Notes: generated by a model not told the origin, from the letters alone. DNA of 46,524 bases from Treponema sp. (GCA_024402635.1 JAKSTJ010000018.1:1-46524), one strand, 5' to 3'. Shown: positions 1 to 9,130, counted from the stretch's first letter. Made by a program: numbers and translations.

Positions 1-61
1 AACACCTTATGAAGTCTTTTGTTGCACTTGACTTTACAATGTGCCGGCTTTCCCCCTTTTT

Positions 62-1009
62 TTATATCAAACCAGTTGTTTCATCAATTCCCATGAGAAT
101 GTTCATACACTGAACTGCAGCACCGGAAGCACCTTTTCCAAGATTATCAAAACGGGTTGTAATCATAATACGGTCGTCGTTTCCATAAACAAAAATCTGC
201 ATTTCATTTGTATTTGCAAGGGTATTGGCTGGAATAAACTGTTCTGGAAGTGTTCCTTCGCCCATAAAACCGGCAACTTTTATAAAATTAGTTCCTTCGT
301 AGTGTTTTGAAAACATTTCCCAAACATCTTTTGCTGTAACTTTTTTAGAAAGAAGACGGGCATGTAAACCAACTGTAACTGTCATTCCCTGGAAATAATC
401 GCAAACGTAAGGATTAAAAATTGGTTCAAAATCTAATCCTGACATAACTTTTATTTCTGGAAGATGTTTGTGCTGCTGTGTTAATGCATAAAGGCGAGGG
501 GAATCTAAACCTGAATCTCGACCTTCTGCTTCGTACTGAGCAATTGCTTTTTTACCGGCCCCTGAATATCCGGATACTGCATGAATTACTACTGGATAAT
601 CTTTTGGCATAATTCCAGATTTTACAAGTGGATATAAAATTGCATTGGAACCAGAAGCATAACATCCTGGAACTGCAACTCTGTGAGAGTTAATGATTTT
701 TTCTCTAAAAGATTTGTCTAATTCTGGAAAACCATACGCCCATTGTGGATTAATTCTATGGGCTGTAGATGCATCAATAATTTTTGTATCTGGATTTGTA
801 CAAAGTTCTGCTGATTCTATTGCTGCTGCATCAGGAAGACAAAGGAATGTAAAATCAGAAGCATTTATAAGTTTTGCTTTTTCTACAGGATCTTTTCTTT
901 TATCTTCATCAATTGTTATGATTTCAATATCATTTCTTTTTTCAAAACGTTCAAAAATTTTAAGGCCAGTTGTGCCTTCTTTTCCATCAATAAAAATTTT
1001 ATATTTCAT
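62..1009 (-). CDS. argC: N-acetyl-gamma-glutamyl-phosphate reductase
   Basis: This enzyme performs the NADPH-dependent reduction of N-acetylglutamyl phosphate to the semialdehyde in arginine synthesis, in the cytoplasm. The 315-residue length fits the shorter ArgC subfamily. The N-terminus has the dinucleotide-binding stretch with GTTGLKIFER (residues 12-21). The catalytic cysteine lies in VAVPGCYASG (Cys116). The C-terminus has the family ending GKGASGAAVQ. The ATG at 1009 has no Shine-Dalgarno sequence, but a good promoter ends 6 nt before it, which supports this start and a leaderless message. It is divergent from rny. The only other arginine gene in the window is argH at 41465, so the arg pathway is not clustered here. 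Identity is confident from motifs. Confidence 0.95.
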   Translation of the reverse strand: MKYKIFIDGKEGTTGLKIFERFEKRNDIEIITIDEDKRKDPVEKAKLINASDFTFLCLPDAAAIESAELCTNPDTKIIDASTAHRINPQWAYGFPELDKSFREKIINSHRVAVPGCYASGSNAILYPLVKSGIMPKDYPVVIHAVSGYSGAGKKAIAQYEAEGRDSGLDSPRLYALTQQHKHLPEIKVMSGLDFEPIFNPYVCDYFQGMTVTVGLHARLLSKKVTAKDVWEMFSKHYEGTNFIKVAGFMGEGTLPEQFIPANTLANTNEMQIFVYGNDDRIMITTRFDNLGKGASGAAVQCMNILMGIDETTGLI

Positions 1010-1015
1010 ATTTTA

Positions 1016-1044
1016 ATTATAGTAAAAAGCATTGGTCTTGTGAA
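1016..1044 (-). promoter_or_regulatory. Promoter of argC, leaderless type
   Basis: Reading the minus strand, the -35 is TTCACA (1044-1039), the spacer is 17 bp, and the -10 is TATAAT (1021-1016). Only 6 nt separate the -10 from the argC ATG, so transcription should start at or next to the start codon. Confidence 0.75.
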
Positions 1045-1086
1045 TAAAAAAAATGCTGAAAATCTTCTATATAGTTATATATTAAT

Positions 1087-1115
1087 TTGACATCAAATAC
1101 TTCTTACGTTATTAT
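1087..1115 (+). promoter_or_regulatory. Promoter of rny
   Basis: TTGACA (1087-1092), 17-bp spacer, TATTAT (1110-1115). The predicted start near 1122 gives a leader of about 37 nt that carries the ribosome-binding site AAAGGGAG. This promoter would lie inside the coding region if the upstream TTG at 1087 were used as the start, which argues against that start. Confidence 0.75.
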
Positions 1116-1158
1116 TAAAGAGAACTATTCTAATTATTTTAAAAAGGGAGAACTGTAT

Positions 1159-2691
1159 ATGCCAACATGGATTTGGTTTATTATTCTTCCTGTTGTTGGA
1201 ATTGTTCTTGGATGGATTATTCGCTGGTTGTATGCCAGATTTCAATTATCTGCTTCAGAACAGAAAGCTGAGCGCGTAAAGCAAGATGCTATTAGAGAAG
1301 CTGAAGCACAGAAAAAAGAAATTTTGTTAAATGCAAAAGATGAGCTCATTCGGGAAAGAAATCAGCAGGAAAGAGAAAACCGGGAGCGCAGAGCTGAAGT
1401 TCAACGTTATGAATCGAGAGTAAATAAAAAAGAAGAATTACTCGATCAGCGTGCTGCCGAATTAGAAAAAAATGAAAAAGAAGTTGCAGAATTAAAAAAT
1501 GCAATGGTAAAAAGAGAAGAAGCTCTTTCTAAACAGGAAGAACTTTACAGAAGTGAACTTGAAAAGATTTCAGGTTTATCTGCTCAGGAAGCAAAGGATC
1601 TTATTATTAAGAACCTTGAAAATGAAGCTCGTCACGATGCTCAGGCAATGATTAATAAGATTGAACAGGAAGCACAACTTACTGCAGAAAAGAAAGCAAA
1701 GGATGTGTTAATTACAACTATTCAGAGAATTGCTCCTGAAACTACAAGTGATATTACAGTTACAACTGTTTCATTACCTAGTGATGAAATGAAAGGTCGT
1801 ATCATTGGTCGTGAAGGTAGAAACATTCGTGCTTTGGAAACATTGACTGGTGTTGATATTATTATTGATGATACTCCTGAAGCTGTTGTAATTTCATGTT
1901 TTGATCCAGTTCGTAAGGAAATTGCAAAACAGTCACTGGAAAGACTTATTTCTGATGGACGTATTCATCCAGCCAGAATTGAAGAAATTGTTCAGAAAGT
2001 TACACATGAAGTTCAGAACAAGATTTATGAAGAAGGTGAAAAAGCTCTCTTTGATCTTGGAATTCATAATATGAACACAGAAGGTGTTAGAGCTTTAGGT
2101 CGTTTGTATTTCCGTACAAGTTATGGCCAGAATGTTCTTACACACTCAAAAGAAGTTGCGATGGCTGCTTCTATGCTTGCTGCTGAAATTGGCGCTGACA
2201 GAGAACTGGCTAAACGTGCTGCTATTCTTCATGATATTGGTAAAGGTGCTGAAAACGACAGTGATCAGAACCACGCAGAAGTTGGTGCAGAAATGGCTAG
2301 AAAAATGGGTGAAAAACCTGAAGTTATTAATGCTATTGCTGCCCATCATAATGATATTGAACCTTCTGGAATTGAAGCTGTTATTGTTCAGATTGCTGAT
2401 GCAATTTCTGCTGCACGTCCAGGTGCAAGACGGGAAACAATTGATAATTATGTAAAACGTCTTGAAAATCTTGAAGCAATTGCAGAAAGTTTTAATGGTG
2501 TTGAAAAAGCATACGCTATTCAGGCTGGACGCGAACTTCGTATTCTTGTAAATAACGAAAAGATTCCTGATGGAGAAGTAAAAGATCTTGCAAGAAATAT
2601 TGCAAAACAGATTGAAAATGATTTACGTTATCCAGGAAGAATCAGACTTACAATGATTCGTGAAACAAGAATTATTGAATATGCTAGATAA
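1159..2691 (+). CDS. rny: Ribonuclease Y
   Basis: This membrane-anchored endoribonuclease initiates mRNA decay. From the ATG at 1159 it is 510 residues, close to the family norm. Residues 4-24 are one transmembrane segment. A charged Lys/Glu-rich coiled coil spans about 30-180. A KH domain has GRIIGREGRN at 213-222. An HD domain has His329 and the metal-binding HD pair at 358-359 in ILHDIGKG. The reading frame is open back to a TTG at 1087. The ATG at 1159 is preferred because AAAGGGAG sits just before it, the membrane segment follows at once as in other RNase Y proteins, and a promoter covers the upstream part. A strong terminator follows. Identification is firm. Confidence 0.96.
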   Translation: MPTWIWFIILPVVGIVLGWIIRWLYARFQLSASEQKAERVKQDAIREAEAQKKEILLNAKDELIRERNQQERENRERRAEVQRYESRVNKKEELLDQRAAELEKNEKEVAELKNAMVKREEALSKQEELYRSELEKISGLSAQEAKDLIIKNLENEARHDAQAMINKIEQEAQLTAEKKAKDVLITTIQRIAPETTSDITVTTVSLPSDEMKGRIIGREGRNIRALETLTGVDIIIDDTPEAVVISCFDPVRKEIAKQSLERLISDGRIHPARIEEIVQKVTHEVQNKIYEEGEKALFDLGIHNMNTEGVRALGRLYFRTSYGQNVLTHSKEVAMAASMLAAEIGADRELAKRAAILHDIGKGAENDSDQNHAEVGAEMARKMGEKPEVINAIAAHHNDIEPSGIEAVIVQIADAISAARPGARRETIDNYVKRLENLEAIAESFNGVEKAYAIQAGRELRILVNNEKIPDGEVKDLARNIAKQIENDLRYPGRIRLTMIRETRIIEYAR

Positions 2692-2705
2692 TTTATAAAC
2701 AATAA

Positions 2706-2765
2706 AAAAAAGGGTTGTTCCAAAATCCAAACTTACAGGATTTATAAGGAACAACCCTTTTTTTA
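2706..2765. terminator. Bidirectional terminator between rny and the clp operon
   Basis: The perfect 11-bp inverted repeat AGGGTTGTTCC (2711-2721) and GGAACAACCCT (2748-2758) has an A-run on its left and a T-run on its right. It can therefore end rny on the plus strand and the six-gene clpS operon on the minus strand. Confidence 0.9.
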
Positions 2766-2787
2766 TTTAAATAATTATTTCGAATAA

Positions 2788-3189
2788 TTAGAAGCGTAAA
2801 TAAATAAGTGCGCCTAATACAATAAGGTGATTTGCCAACTGGTACAACCATCCTAAGAACATTTTACTGTTAAAATGAACTCCAATAAAATCGCATAAAA
2901 CGATTACTGCAATCCAGATAACAATTAAAATAACCATTAAAATAGTCCCAAAAGCACCAAGTCTGTCTCCAATAATGAGATCAAGAATTAAGAAAATTCC
3001 AGCAATCAATTCAATGATTCCGTAAACAATCTTAATGATATTGAAAGTTTCACCTTTGAAGATTTTTCCTAAAGCTGTTGCTCCAATATCTCCGCCGCCC
3101 TGAAAAACAAGGATGCCACCAACAAGCATCATAAGTCCTAATGCAATCTGTAAAAAGACTCTTCCAATCGAAAAATTACTTCTTGCCAT
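2788..3189 (-). CDS. Small four-helix membrane protein, function unknown
   Basis: I do not recognise this 133-residue protein. It is almost entirely hydrophobic, with about four membrane segments (roughly residues 8-28, 50-72, 77-102 and 110-131). Short polar loops include FQGGGDIG and DRLGAFG. The overall look is that of small DoxX-like or DUF-type integral membrane proteins, but no diagnostic motif was found. AGGAG lies just ahead of the ATG. It is the last gene of the minus-strand run that begins with clpS and is followed by the bidirectional terminator. There is no signal peptide separate from the first helix. Confidence 0.75.
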   Translation of the reverse strand: MARSNFSIGRVFLQIALGLMMLVGGILVFQGGGDIGATALGKIFKGETFNIIKIVYGIIELIAGIFLILDLIIGDRLGAFGTILMVILIVIWIAVIVLCDFIGVHFNSKMFLGWLYQLANHLIVLGALIYLRF

Positions 3190-3208
3190 CTTTTTCTCCT
3201 GTAAATAA

Positions 3209-3661
3209 TTATTTATAAACTACATGAAATTTTTGAAAAACAAGTTTTATATCAGGAGAGAATTCAAATCCTAAAATTTGGCCTTCATCTTCAAGATACT
3301 CCTGTTGTTTTTCTTTCCATGCAGCTAAGTTTTCATCTTCACCTTCCTGTAAAGCCAATTCCCAAGGTACTTCATTAAAAGGAATTATAGAAACGTTATC
3401 AAGTTCTATTACACAACATGGTTTGCTGTTTTTATCTAAAACAAGGTAAAGTTCGCCGGAAACCGGTAAAGGTTCCTGATCAATTGTGTATGTTGCAAAA
3501 CTTGAAAAGAATGCAGTTTTTCTGCCAGAAAGAATTAAAGAAATTCGTTCTGCACCAACCAGTCCTTTTGCTTCAAAATCAATGTCGCCAGAACAGCGGT
3601 CTTCTGGATCACGGCCAGTTTCTTTTATAAATTTTTCCCAGTATTCATCAAGTTCAGTCAT
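3209..3661 (-). CDS. ASCH domain protein
   Basis: This 150-residue protein matches the ASCH fold, a PUA-like beta barrel thought to bind RNA or nucleotides. Visible landmarks are the helix-strand start with GRKTAFFSS (46-54), the strand PVSGELYLVLD (66-76) and the pocket strand PCCVIELDNV (81-90). The acidic helix EGEDENLAAWKE follows (about 106-117). That order is typical of stand-alone ASCH proteins of about 150 residues. The substrate is unknown; some relatives are amidohydrolases acting on modified cytidine, but nothing here proves that. It lies within the clpS-clpA operon, 11 nt after the preceding gene. Family assignment is from motif memory. Confidence 0.8.
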   Translation of the reverse strand: MTELDEYWEKFIKETGRDPEDRCSGDIDFEAKGLVGAERISLILSGRKTAFFSSFATYTIDQEPLPVSGELYLVLDKNSKPCCVIELDNVSIIPFNEVPWELALQEGEDENLAAWKEKQQEYLEDEGQILGFEFSPDIKLVFQKFHVVYK

Positions 3662-3672
3662 GATACCATCTC

Positions 3673-3960
3673 TTATTTTCTGAAAAGTTTAAGAATTAAT
3701 CCAATAATGAAAAATAAACCTGGAATTGTGATTGAAAGAAGGTTTAATAATGGAAGTCCAAATAAAGTAGCTGTAATATTTGTTAATACTCCAAGTTTAA
3801 TCATAAGTTCAAAGATTAATGCAACGTAGAAAAATAAAAATCCTGCTACAATAAACATCCATGAAGGTGCTCTTGTTTTTGACATAACTAAAATTGCCAG
3901 AAAGGAAACTATTCCCTGAACAACCATTTGTATAATAAAAAGTATAAGTTCTGAGTTCAT
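3673..3960 (-). CDS. Small membrane protein, function unknown
   Basis: I do not recognise this 95-residue protein. It has three predicted membrane helices (about 4-24, 32-53 and 68-91), separated by a short basic loop SKTRAPS. The ATG overlaps the stop codon of the upstream gene (TAATG arrangement) and is preceded by AGGAG, so it is probably translationally coupled to it. It lies in the minus-strand clpS-clpA operon. Confidence 0.7.
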   Translation of the reverse strand: MNSELILFIIQMVVQGIVSFLAILVMSKTRAPSWMFIVAGFLFFYVALIFELMIKLGVLTNITATLFGLPLLNLLSITIPGLFFIIGLILKLFRK

Positions 3961-4754
3961 TATCTCTCCTGAAAAATGAAAGGCTTATTTTTTAGAGTTG
4001 TAAATACTCCTTTATCAGCCCCGTAAGGAATTATAGATGGCTGATTATAATCTGGATTAATTATAACACCACAATCAAGGCAATGAATAATAAATTCATC
4101 ATATTTTTCTTCTGGTACTTTTGGATAAAGATAAGGTCCTTTTCGTGTCCAGTATTTTGTTAAAACTGTATCGTAAATAAACCAGTCTTTTTCCTGTCGT
4201 ACTTCAATTGCTTTTATTAAGTTATAAATTGCTCTTGTAATTCCGACCTGAAGTGGAAATGGAAGTTGAATTTCCTGCTGAAAAGATGTTTCGTCTGTAC
4301 AAAGTTCAGAATCTACTGCAAGAATATAAATTGAATCTGTCCATGGAAAAGGTGGTTCAATAACAATTGATTTAATTTTTGTCCAGTCCGTATTATAAGG
4401 CTGCCATGGTTTATACATAGAAGAACTTTCTGGAGAAATTAATAAACCTGCTTTTAATGCGTCAGCTTTATTTGAAAAGAAGAATAAATCTCTTTGAGAA
4501 TTAAAAAGTTGGGAAACAGCTTTTTTTAATCTTGATTTATCTTCTGTCTGGTAGAATCCTGTAACACCTCTATTTAATGTGTTTTTAAATTGGGTAAAAG
4601 CGTCTCCTGCATCCCAGCCAAGAATAGCACGGCCGTTTTCCTGATATAAATCAGTTAATCTGATTTCTTTTTTTGTATAAAGAAAACAATTTCGGGCACG
4701 TTTTACAACATTGAAGCGTTTATATATTTCTTTTGAAAGTGTTTTTTTATCCAT
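3960..4754 (-). CDS. Conserved-looking protein downstream of clpA, function not recognised
   Basis: This 264-residue soluble protein starts 21 nt after clpA, with AGGA before the ATG. In many bacteria the neighbour of clpS-clpA is aat, the leucyl/phenylalanyl-tRNA-protein transferase that feeds the N-end rule. The size is similar, but the Aat hallmarks (GGDL, IFPW, WWSPDPR) are absent, so I do not call it Aat. The start, FLYTKKEIRLTDLYQENGRA (24-43), and the end, with CLDCGVIINPDYNQPSIIPYG, faintly resemble the first and last parts of class III PLP aminotransferases. No PLP lysine motif could be placed. It could be a degenerate member of that fold. Function is unknown. Confidence 0.7.
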   Translation of the reverse strand: MDKKTLSKEIYKRFNVVKRARNCFLYTKKEIRLTDLYQENGRAILGWDAGDAFTQFKNTLNRGVTGFYQTEDKSRLKKAVSQLFNSQRDLFFFSNKADALKAGLLISPESSSMYKPWQPYNTDWTKIKSIVIEPPFPWTDSIYILAVDSELCTDETSFQQEIQLPFPLQVGITRAIYNLIKAIEVRQEKDWFIYDTVLTKYWTRKGPYLYPKVPEEKYDEFIIHCLDCGVIINPDYNQPSIIPYGADKGVFTTLKNKPFIFQER

Positions 4755-4775
4755 GAATTTTTCCTAGCATATCAT

Positions 4776-7130
4776 TTAGTAACAGAAAACAATTTCTTCA
4801 TTCTGATAATCCGCAGTTACTGTTCCGCCTTTTTCAAGTTTTCCAAAAAGAACTTCGTCTACAAGAGGATTTGCAATTGAATCTTCAATTGTTCTGGCCA
4901 TATTTCTTGCTCCAAATTCTTTTGAATAACCTTTATCTGTAAGATATTCAATACAATTGTCTGTAACCGAAAGAATAACTTTCTTTGATTTTATTCGTTC
5001 TGAAAGTTTTGTAATTTCTTTTTTACAAACCATTTTTACAACATCTCTGTTTAAGAATCCAAATGGAATTACAGCATCAAGACGATTTCTGAATTCTGGA
5101 GGGAAGGTGTGATTTACAGCTTCCATTAAGGTTGCTTCATTGTCGTCATTATTTTCTGTTCCAAAACCAATTCCAGGTTTTTCCATATCTCTGGCACCTG
5201 CATTACTTGTCATTATTACAATACAGTTTCTGAAATCAGCTTTTCTTCCCTGGTTGTCAGTTAAAATACCATAATCCATTACCTGAAGAAGAATGTTATA
5301 AATATCTTCGTGAGCTTTTTCTATTTCATCAAATAAAACAATAGAATTTGGATTTTTTCTTACATCTTTTGTTAAAAGTCCACCTTCTTCAAAACCAACG
5401 TAACCTGGAGGGGAACCAACTAAACGGCTGACAGAATGTTTTTCCTGATATTCACTCATATCGTAGCGGAGAAGTGGTTCATTTAAAATAGCAGAAAGGG
5501 ATTTTGCCAGTTCTGTTTTTCCACATCCAGTTGGACCTACAAAAAGATAACAGGCTTCTGGTTTTTCAGGATTTCTGAAACCTGCTCTAGCTCTTTTTAC
5601 GGCTTTTGCTAAAGTTACAACTGCTTTATCCTGACCAAAAATATCTTTTTTAAGATTTTCATCAATAGTTCTAAGATTTTCTTTTTCATCACCAGCAACT
5701 GAATCAATTGGTAATTTTGCAATTTTTGCAGTTACTGTTCTTATTACAGAATTTGTTACAGTTGGAAGAGTTTCTTTCTTTCCTTCTTTGATAACTGGAA
5801 GTTTAAGGTTTCCAAAAAATCCACCGTTTTTCTTAATTGAAAGAAATGCTCCTGCTTCATCAAGAATATCAATTGCTTTATCAGGAAGTCTGCGGTCTGT
5901 AAGATATTGAATTGAATAATCTACAGCTTCTGAAATAGAATTTTCTGTATATTTTACTTTGTGATAGTTTTCGTATTTTTTCTGAAGCCCTTTTAAGATT
6001 TTTACTGCTTCTTCCCGAGTTGGCTCAAGAATATCAATTTTCTGGAAACGTCTTGCCAATGCATGGTCTTTTTCAAAATGAGAAGTGTATTCATCGTAAG
6101 TTGTAGAACCAATTACCTTGATTTCTCCAGATGCAAGGGCTGGTTTAAGAAGATTTGCAGCATCAATCTGTGAACTTCCGTTTGTTCCGGCTCCCATAAG
6201 CATATGAATTTCATCAATAAAGAGAATTACATTTTTTTTCTTTTTTAATTCATCTATAACCGAATGGATTCTTTCTTCAAAATCACCACGGAATTTCGAA
6301 CCTGCCAGAAGCAATCCTAAATCAAGACTGTAAATTGTGTAATTTTTTAATAATTCAGGAACCTGTTTATTTACAATTTTTTGTGCAAGACCATATGTAA
6401 TTGCAGTTTTACCAACACCGGCATCACCTACATGAAGAGGATTATTCTTTGTTCTTCTGCATAAAACCTGGATTGTTCGTTCCAGTTCTTCTTCACGACC
6501 GATTAATTCGTCAAGTTTTCCGTTTTTTGCCAGTTCTGTAAGATTTACAGCAAATCGTTCTAATCCGCCGTTGTTATTTGTAGTAAAGGGATCATTTCCT
6601 TGCATTGCATCTGGATTTGAAGCAGGTTTTCTTTGGGTTCCATGGACACCTTTGATTTTTGAGATGGTTTCCATGAGTTTCATTTTATTCAGACCACTGC
6701 ATCTTAAATAATAAGAACAATAGTTTTTCTGTTCTTCATACATGCTGATTAATACATCTGTAATATCAATCATATCCGATTCGCTGGACACACAATAAAA
6801 AACAGCCCGGTTCATAATTGCCTGAAATCCTGCTGATTCAATTGGATCTTTAATTAAATCCGGATTTGCATCTGGTGATATGACTGGAATTTTGTCTGCT
6901 ATAAAATCTGAAATATTTTTTCTAAGTGACTGATAATCGCTGCCGCTTTCCTGTAAAAGGTGACATACAAAATCATTATGTAAAGCGGTTGCAAGAATAT
7001 GTTCAGGAGTAAAAAATTCATGATGAGAATTCTTTGCTTCGTTCATTGCTTCAGAGAGAATTTTAGTAAGCATTGGACTTACTTTCATTTGTTTTACTGT
7101 TGCTTTAGGTTTTTCTTCCTGATTACTCAA
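4776..7130 (-). CDS. clpA: ATP-dependent Clp protease ATP-binding subunit ClpA
   Basis: This AAA+ unfoldase feeds ClpP and is directed to N-degron substrates by ClpS. The 784-residue protein has a Clp N domain (about 15-160). The first ATPase domain has Walker A GDAGVGKT and Walker [11 protein letters not shown]. The second has Walker A GPTGCGKT and Walker [11 protein letters not shown]. The GIGF motif between MEKP and GTEN matches the loop that docks on ClpP. No ClpB/ClpC-type long middle coil is seen. The start is a TTG at 7130 that overlaps the end of clpS by 8 nt and is preceded by GAGGG at good spacing, so translation is probably coupled. clpP is not in the window. Confidence 0.95.
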   Translation of the reverse strand: MSNQEEKPKATVKQMKVSPMLTKILSEAMNEAKNSHHEFFTPEHILATALHNDFVCHLLQESGSDYQSLRKNISDFIADKIPVISPDANPDLIKDPIESAGFQAIMNRAVFYCVSSESDMIDITDVLISMYEEQKNYCSYYLRCSGLNKMKLMETISKIKGVHGTQRKPASNPDAMQGNDPFTTNNNGGLERFAVNLTELAKNGKLDELIGREEELERTIQVLCRRTKNNPLHVGDAGVGKTAITYGLAQKIVNKQVPELLKNYTIYSLDLGLLLAGSKFRGDFEERIHSVIDELKKKKNVILFIDEIHMLMGAGTNGSSQIDAANLLKPALASGEIKVIGSTTYDEYTSHFEKDHALARRFQKIDILEPTREEAVKILKGLQKKYENYHKVKYTENSISEAVDYSIQYLTDRRLPDKAIDILDEAGAFLSIKKNGGFFGNLKLPVIKEGKKETLPTVTNSVIRTVTAKIAKLPIDSVAGDEKENLRTIDENLKKDIFGQDKAVVTLAKAVKRARAGFRNPEKPEACYLFVGPTGCGKTELAKSLSAILNEPLLRYDMSEYQEKHSVSRLVGSPPGYVGFEEGGLLTKDVRKNPNSIVLFDEIEKAHEDIYNILLQVMDYGILTDNQGRKADFRNCIVIMTSNAGARDMEKPGIGFGTENNDDNEATLMEAVNHTFPPEFRNRLDAVIPFGFLNRDVVKMVCKKEITKLSERIKSKKVILSVTDNCIEYLTDKGYSKEFGARNMARTIEDSIANPLVDEVLFGKLEKGGTVTADYQNEEIVFCY

Positions 7131-7434
7131 CTTCTACCCTCAGTGGAAATTCATTTTTTCTTGCCAGAGATTGTGCAAGATTTGCTCTTGAAACTGCAAT
7201 ATCGTAAGTATAAGTTCCAACAATTGCTGATCCCGCCTGATGAATCTGCATCATCAGACTTTCTGCAGTTTCTTTTGATTTATTGAAAACTGAAATTAAT
7301 ACTTCAACTACAAAATCCATTGAAGTAAAATCGTCATTGTACATAACAACATCTTTTTCTGGTGGCAGCTGGAATGAAGCATCAGCAACTATTCCTGTGC
7401 CAGACTTTTGTGATTCATCGTTCAATTCACTCAT
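7123..7434 (-). CDS. clpS: ClpS adaptor protein
   Basis: This small adaptor recognises N-terminal destabilising residues and delivers such proteins to ClpA. The 103-residue form has the diagnostic MYNDDFTSMDFVVEVL, whose Asn-Asp-Asp forms the N-degron pocket. It also has MQIHQAG with the conserved histidine and the AxxxA-type C-terminal strand LRVEVE. The frame is open 12 codons further upstream to 7470. The ATG at 7434 is chosen because it starts the usual length and a promoter -10 ends 7 nt before it, with no Shine-Dalgarno sequence. It is the first gene of a six-gene minus-strand operon. Confidence 0.93.
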   Translation of the reverse strand: MSELNDESQKSGTGIVADASFQLPPEKDVVMYNDDFTSMDFVVEVLISVFNKSKETAESLMMQIHQAGSAIVGTYTYDIAVSRANLAQSLARKNEFPLRVEVE

Positions 7435-7441
7435 GTAATGT

Positions 7442-7470
7442 AATATAACACAATTTAAACTATATTCCAA
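7442..7470 (-). promoter_or_regulatory. Promoter of the clpS operon, leaderless type
   Basis: On the minus strand, TTGGAA (7470-7465), 17-bp spacer, TATATT (7447-7442). The -10 box ends 7 nt before the ATG at 7434. There is no ribosome-binding site. Confidence 0.65.
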
Positions 7471-7559
7471 ATAGAAATGAATTTATTTTCTATATAAATG
7501 AAAAAAATAATTAATGTAAATTTAATTCTAAGAAAAAGAAAAAAGTTAAAAATTTACAC

Positions 7560-7600
7560 AAAAAAGTTATAAATTCTTACTAAATAGGTAAAATGACCTA
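7560..7600 (+). promoter_or_regulatory. Promoter and overlapping possible operator of the first sugar ABC operon
   Basis: The block AAAAAAGTTATAAATT (7560-7575) is nearly identical to one at 39886-39901, upstream of another binding-protein gene. TTATAA (7567-7572), 16-bp spacer and TAAAAT (7589-7594) form a plausible promoter. Overlapping the -10 is the inverted repeat TAGGT (7585-7589) and ACCTA (7596-7600), extendable with one mismatch to AAATAGGT/ACCTAGTT. Its position suits a repressor site, but no regulator is identified. Confidence 0.5.
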
Positions 7601-7682
7601 GTTTCTTATTAGGAAAATAGACTTACAATTATAGAAAAAGTAGGGTGTATAACACTCGTAATTAAAAAAAAGGAGATTTTCG

Positions 7683-9026
7683 ATGAAAAAGACATTGAAA
7701 GCAATTTTATTCGGAACAGCTGCCTTAATGTTAAGTTTAACAGGTTGTTCAAAAGGTTCATCAGATAATGCAACAATTAATTTGTGGGCATTCACTGACG
7801 AAGTTCCAAAGATGGTTGAAAAATATAAAGAAGCTCATCCAGATTTCAAGTATGATGTAAAAACAACAATCATTGCTACAACTGATGGTGCTTATCAGCC
7901 AGCTCTTGATCAGGCATTACAGGCTGGAGGAAAAGATGCTCCAGATATGTACTGTGCAGAATCAGCTTTCGTTTTAAAATATACAAAAGGTGATATGCAG
8001 GATTATGCAATTCCATATGCTGATTTAGGAATTGATATTGAAAAGGCAATTAAAGATGCTGACATCGCTGGATATACAGTTGATATCGGATCTAACAAAA
8101 ATGGTCAGGTAGACGCTCTTGCTTATCAGTCAACTGGTGGTGCATTCATCTATCGTCGTTCTGTTGCAAAACAGGCATTTGGTTCAGATGATCCAGCTGT
8201 AGTACAGGAAGCTATTGGTGGTGGTTCTGGTTCTTGGGATAAATTCTGGGAAGCAGCTGAAATCTTAGCAGCTAATGGTTGTGCTATCGTTTCTGGTGAC
8301 GGAGACATCTGGCATGCTGTAGAAAATTCATCTGACAAAGGTTGGATTGTTGATGGAAAACTTTACATCGATCCAAAACGTGAAAAATTACTCGACTATT
8401 CAAAAGATCTTACAGACAAAGGTTGGTCTAACCAGACACAGGACTGGCAGGATGCTTGGTTTGCTGATATGAAAGGTGTAGGTGAAAAACCTGTACTTGG
8501 ATTCTTCGGACCAGCTTGGCTTATTAACTATACAATCGCTCCAAACTGTGGTGGTAATGCTGTAGGTGAAGGTACATACGGTGACTGGGGTGTTTGTAAC
8601 TCTCCAATCGGATTCTTCTGGGGTGGTACATGGATTCTTGGTAACAAAAACATGGCTGATGAAAAGAAAGAAGCTGTTAAATCACTTATCGAATGGATTA
8701 CACTTAATACAACAGAAGATGGACTTCTCTACAAGTGGGCTAATGGTACACTTAATGGCGAAGGTGGAACAAAAGATACAGTTTCTTCAGGTGTTGTAAT
8801 GGCTAAATCTAATGGTGAATTAGCATTCCTCGCTGGACAGAACATGTTCGATTATTTCGTACCTGCTAACCAGTATGCTAACGGTAAAAACCTTACACAG
8901 TATGATGAATCTATCAACCAGATCTGGCGTGATCAGGTTAGAGCATATGCTGCAGGAGAAAAATCTCGTGAAGCAGCAATTGCAGACTTCAAACAGACTG
9001 TAAGCGATAACCTTGGTATTGAATAA
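7683..9026 (+). CDS. Sugar ABC transporter substrate-binding lipoprotein
   Basis: This 447-residue protein starts with a basic n-region and hydrophobic core, ending in the lipobox LTGC with Cys22. It should therefore be an acylated lipoprotein facing outward from the inner membrane. The body has the group-1 solute-binding fold seen with MalF/MalG-type permeases: NLWAFTDEVPKMVEKYKEAHPDF at the start and a long C-terminal lobe with many Trp residues. The substrate cannot be read from the sequence. AAAGGAG lies ahead of the ATG. It is followed by a strong hairpin (9039-9066) and then by two permease genes, so the binding protein is probably made in excess over the permeases. No ATPase gene is nearby. 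Confidence 0.9.
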   Translation: MKKTLKAILFGTAALMLSLTGCSKGSSDNATINLWAFTDEVPKMVEKYKEAHPDFKYDVKTTIIATTDGAYQPALDQALQAGGKDAPDMYCAESAFVLKYTKGDMQDYAIPYADLGIDIEKAIKDADIAGYTVDIGSNKNGQVDALAYQSTGGAFIYRRSVAKQAFGSDDPAVVQEAIGGGSGSWDKFWEAAEILAANGCAIVSGDGDIWHAVENSSDKGWIVDGKLYIDPKREKLLDYSKDLTDKGWSNQTQDWQDAWFADMKGVGEKPVLGFFGPAWLINYTIAPNCGGNAVGEGTYGDWGVCNSPIGFFWGGTWILGNKNMADEKKEAVKSLIEWITLNTTEDGLLYKWANGTLNGEGGTKDTVSSGVVMAKSNGELAFLAGQNMFDYFVPANQYANGKNLTQYDESINQIWRDQVRAYAAGEKSREAAIADFKQTVSDNLGIE

Positions 9027-9038
9027 TAGGTAAATTAT

Positions 9039-9072
9039 AAAGGCAGTTAATTTTTTAGCTGCCTTTTCTTTT
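9039..9072 (+). terminator. Terminator or attenuator between binding protein and permeases
   Basis: AAAGGCAGTTAA (9039-9050) pairs with TTAGCTGCCTTT (9055-9066) over 12 bp with one G-U pair and a 4-nt loop. T-rich sequence follows. It probably stabilises or ends most binding-protein transcripts while some continue into the permease genes. Confidence 0.75.
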
Positions 9073-9081
9073 CTATACTTG

Positions 9082-9130
9082 GTGCAACAGAAGAAGTCCT
9101 CCTGTTTTTATTTTTTCTGTTGCACTTCTT
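9082..9130 (+). repeat. Second inverted repeat in the SBP-permease gap
   Basis: GTGCAACAGAA (9082-9092) and TTCTGTTGCAC (9115-9125) are perfect 11-bp arms around a 22-nt loop. AAGAAGT (9091-9097) and ACTTCTT (9124-9130) are an alternative, partly exclusive pairing. The segment GTTGCACTT also occurs at 22-30, downstream of argC, so this may be a dispersed intergenic repeat. Function unknown. Confidence 0.55.

Noticed and set aside
1..61. Terminator for argC
   Set aside because: Only a short GCCGGC palindrome and a T-run of the wrong orientation for the minus strand were seen; no supported hairpin.
1087..1158. N-terminal extension of rny from TTG at 1087
   Set aside because: The TTG is the first base triplet of a near-perfect -35 box, and the ATG at 1159 has its own ribosome-binding site and the canonical N-terminus.
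3960..4754. aat by gene order after clpS-clpA
   Set aside because: Size and position fit, but the GGDL, IFPW and WWSPDPR hallmarks are absent.
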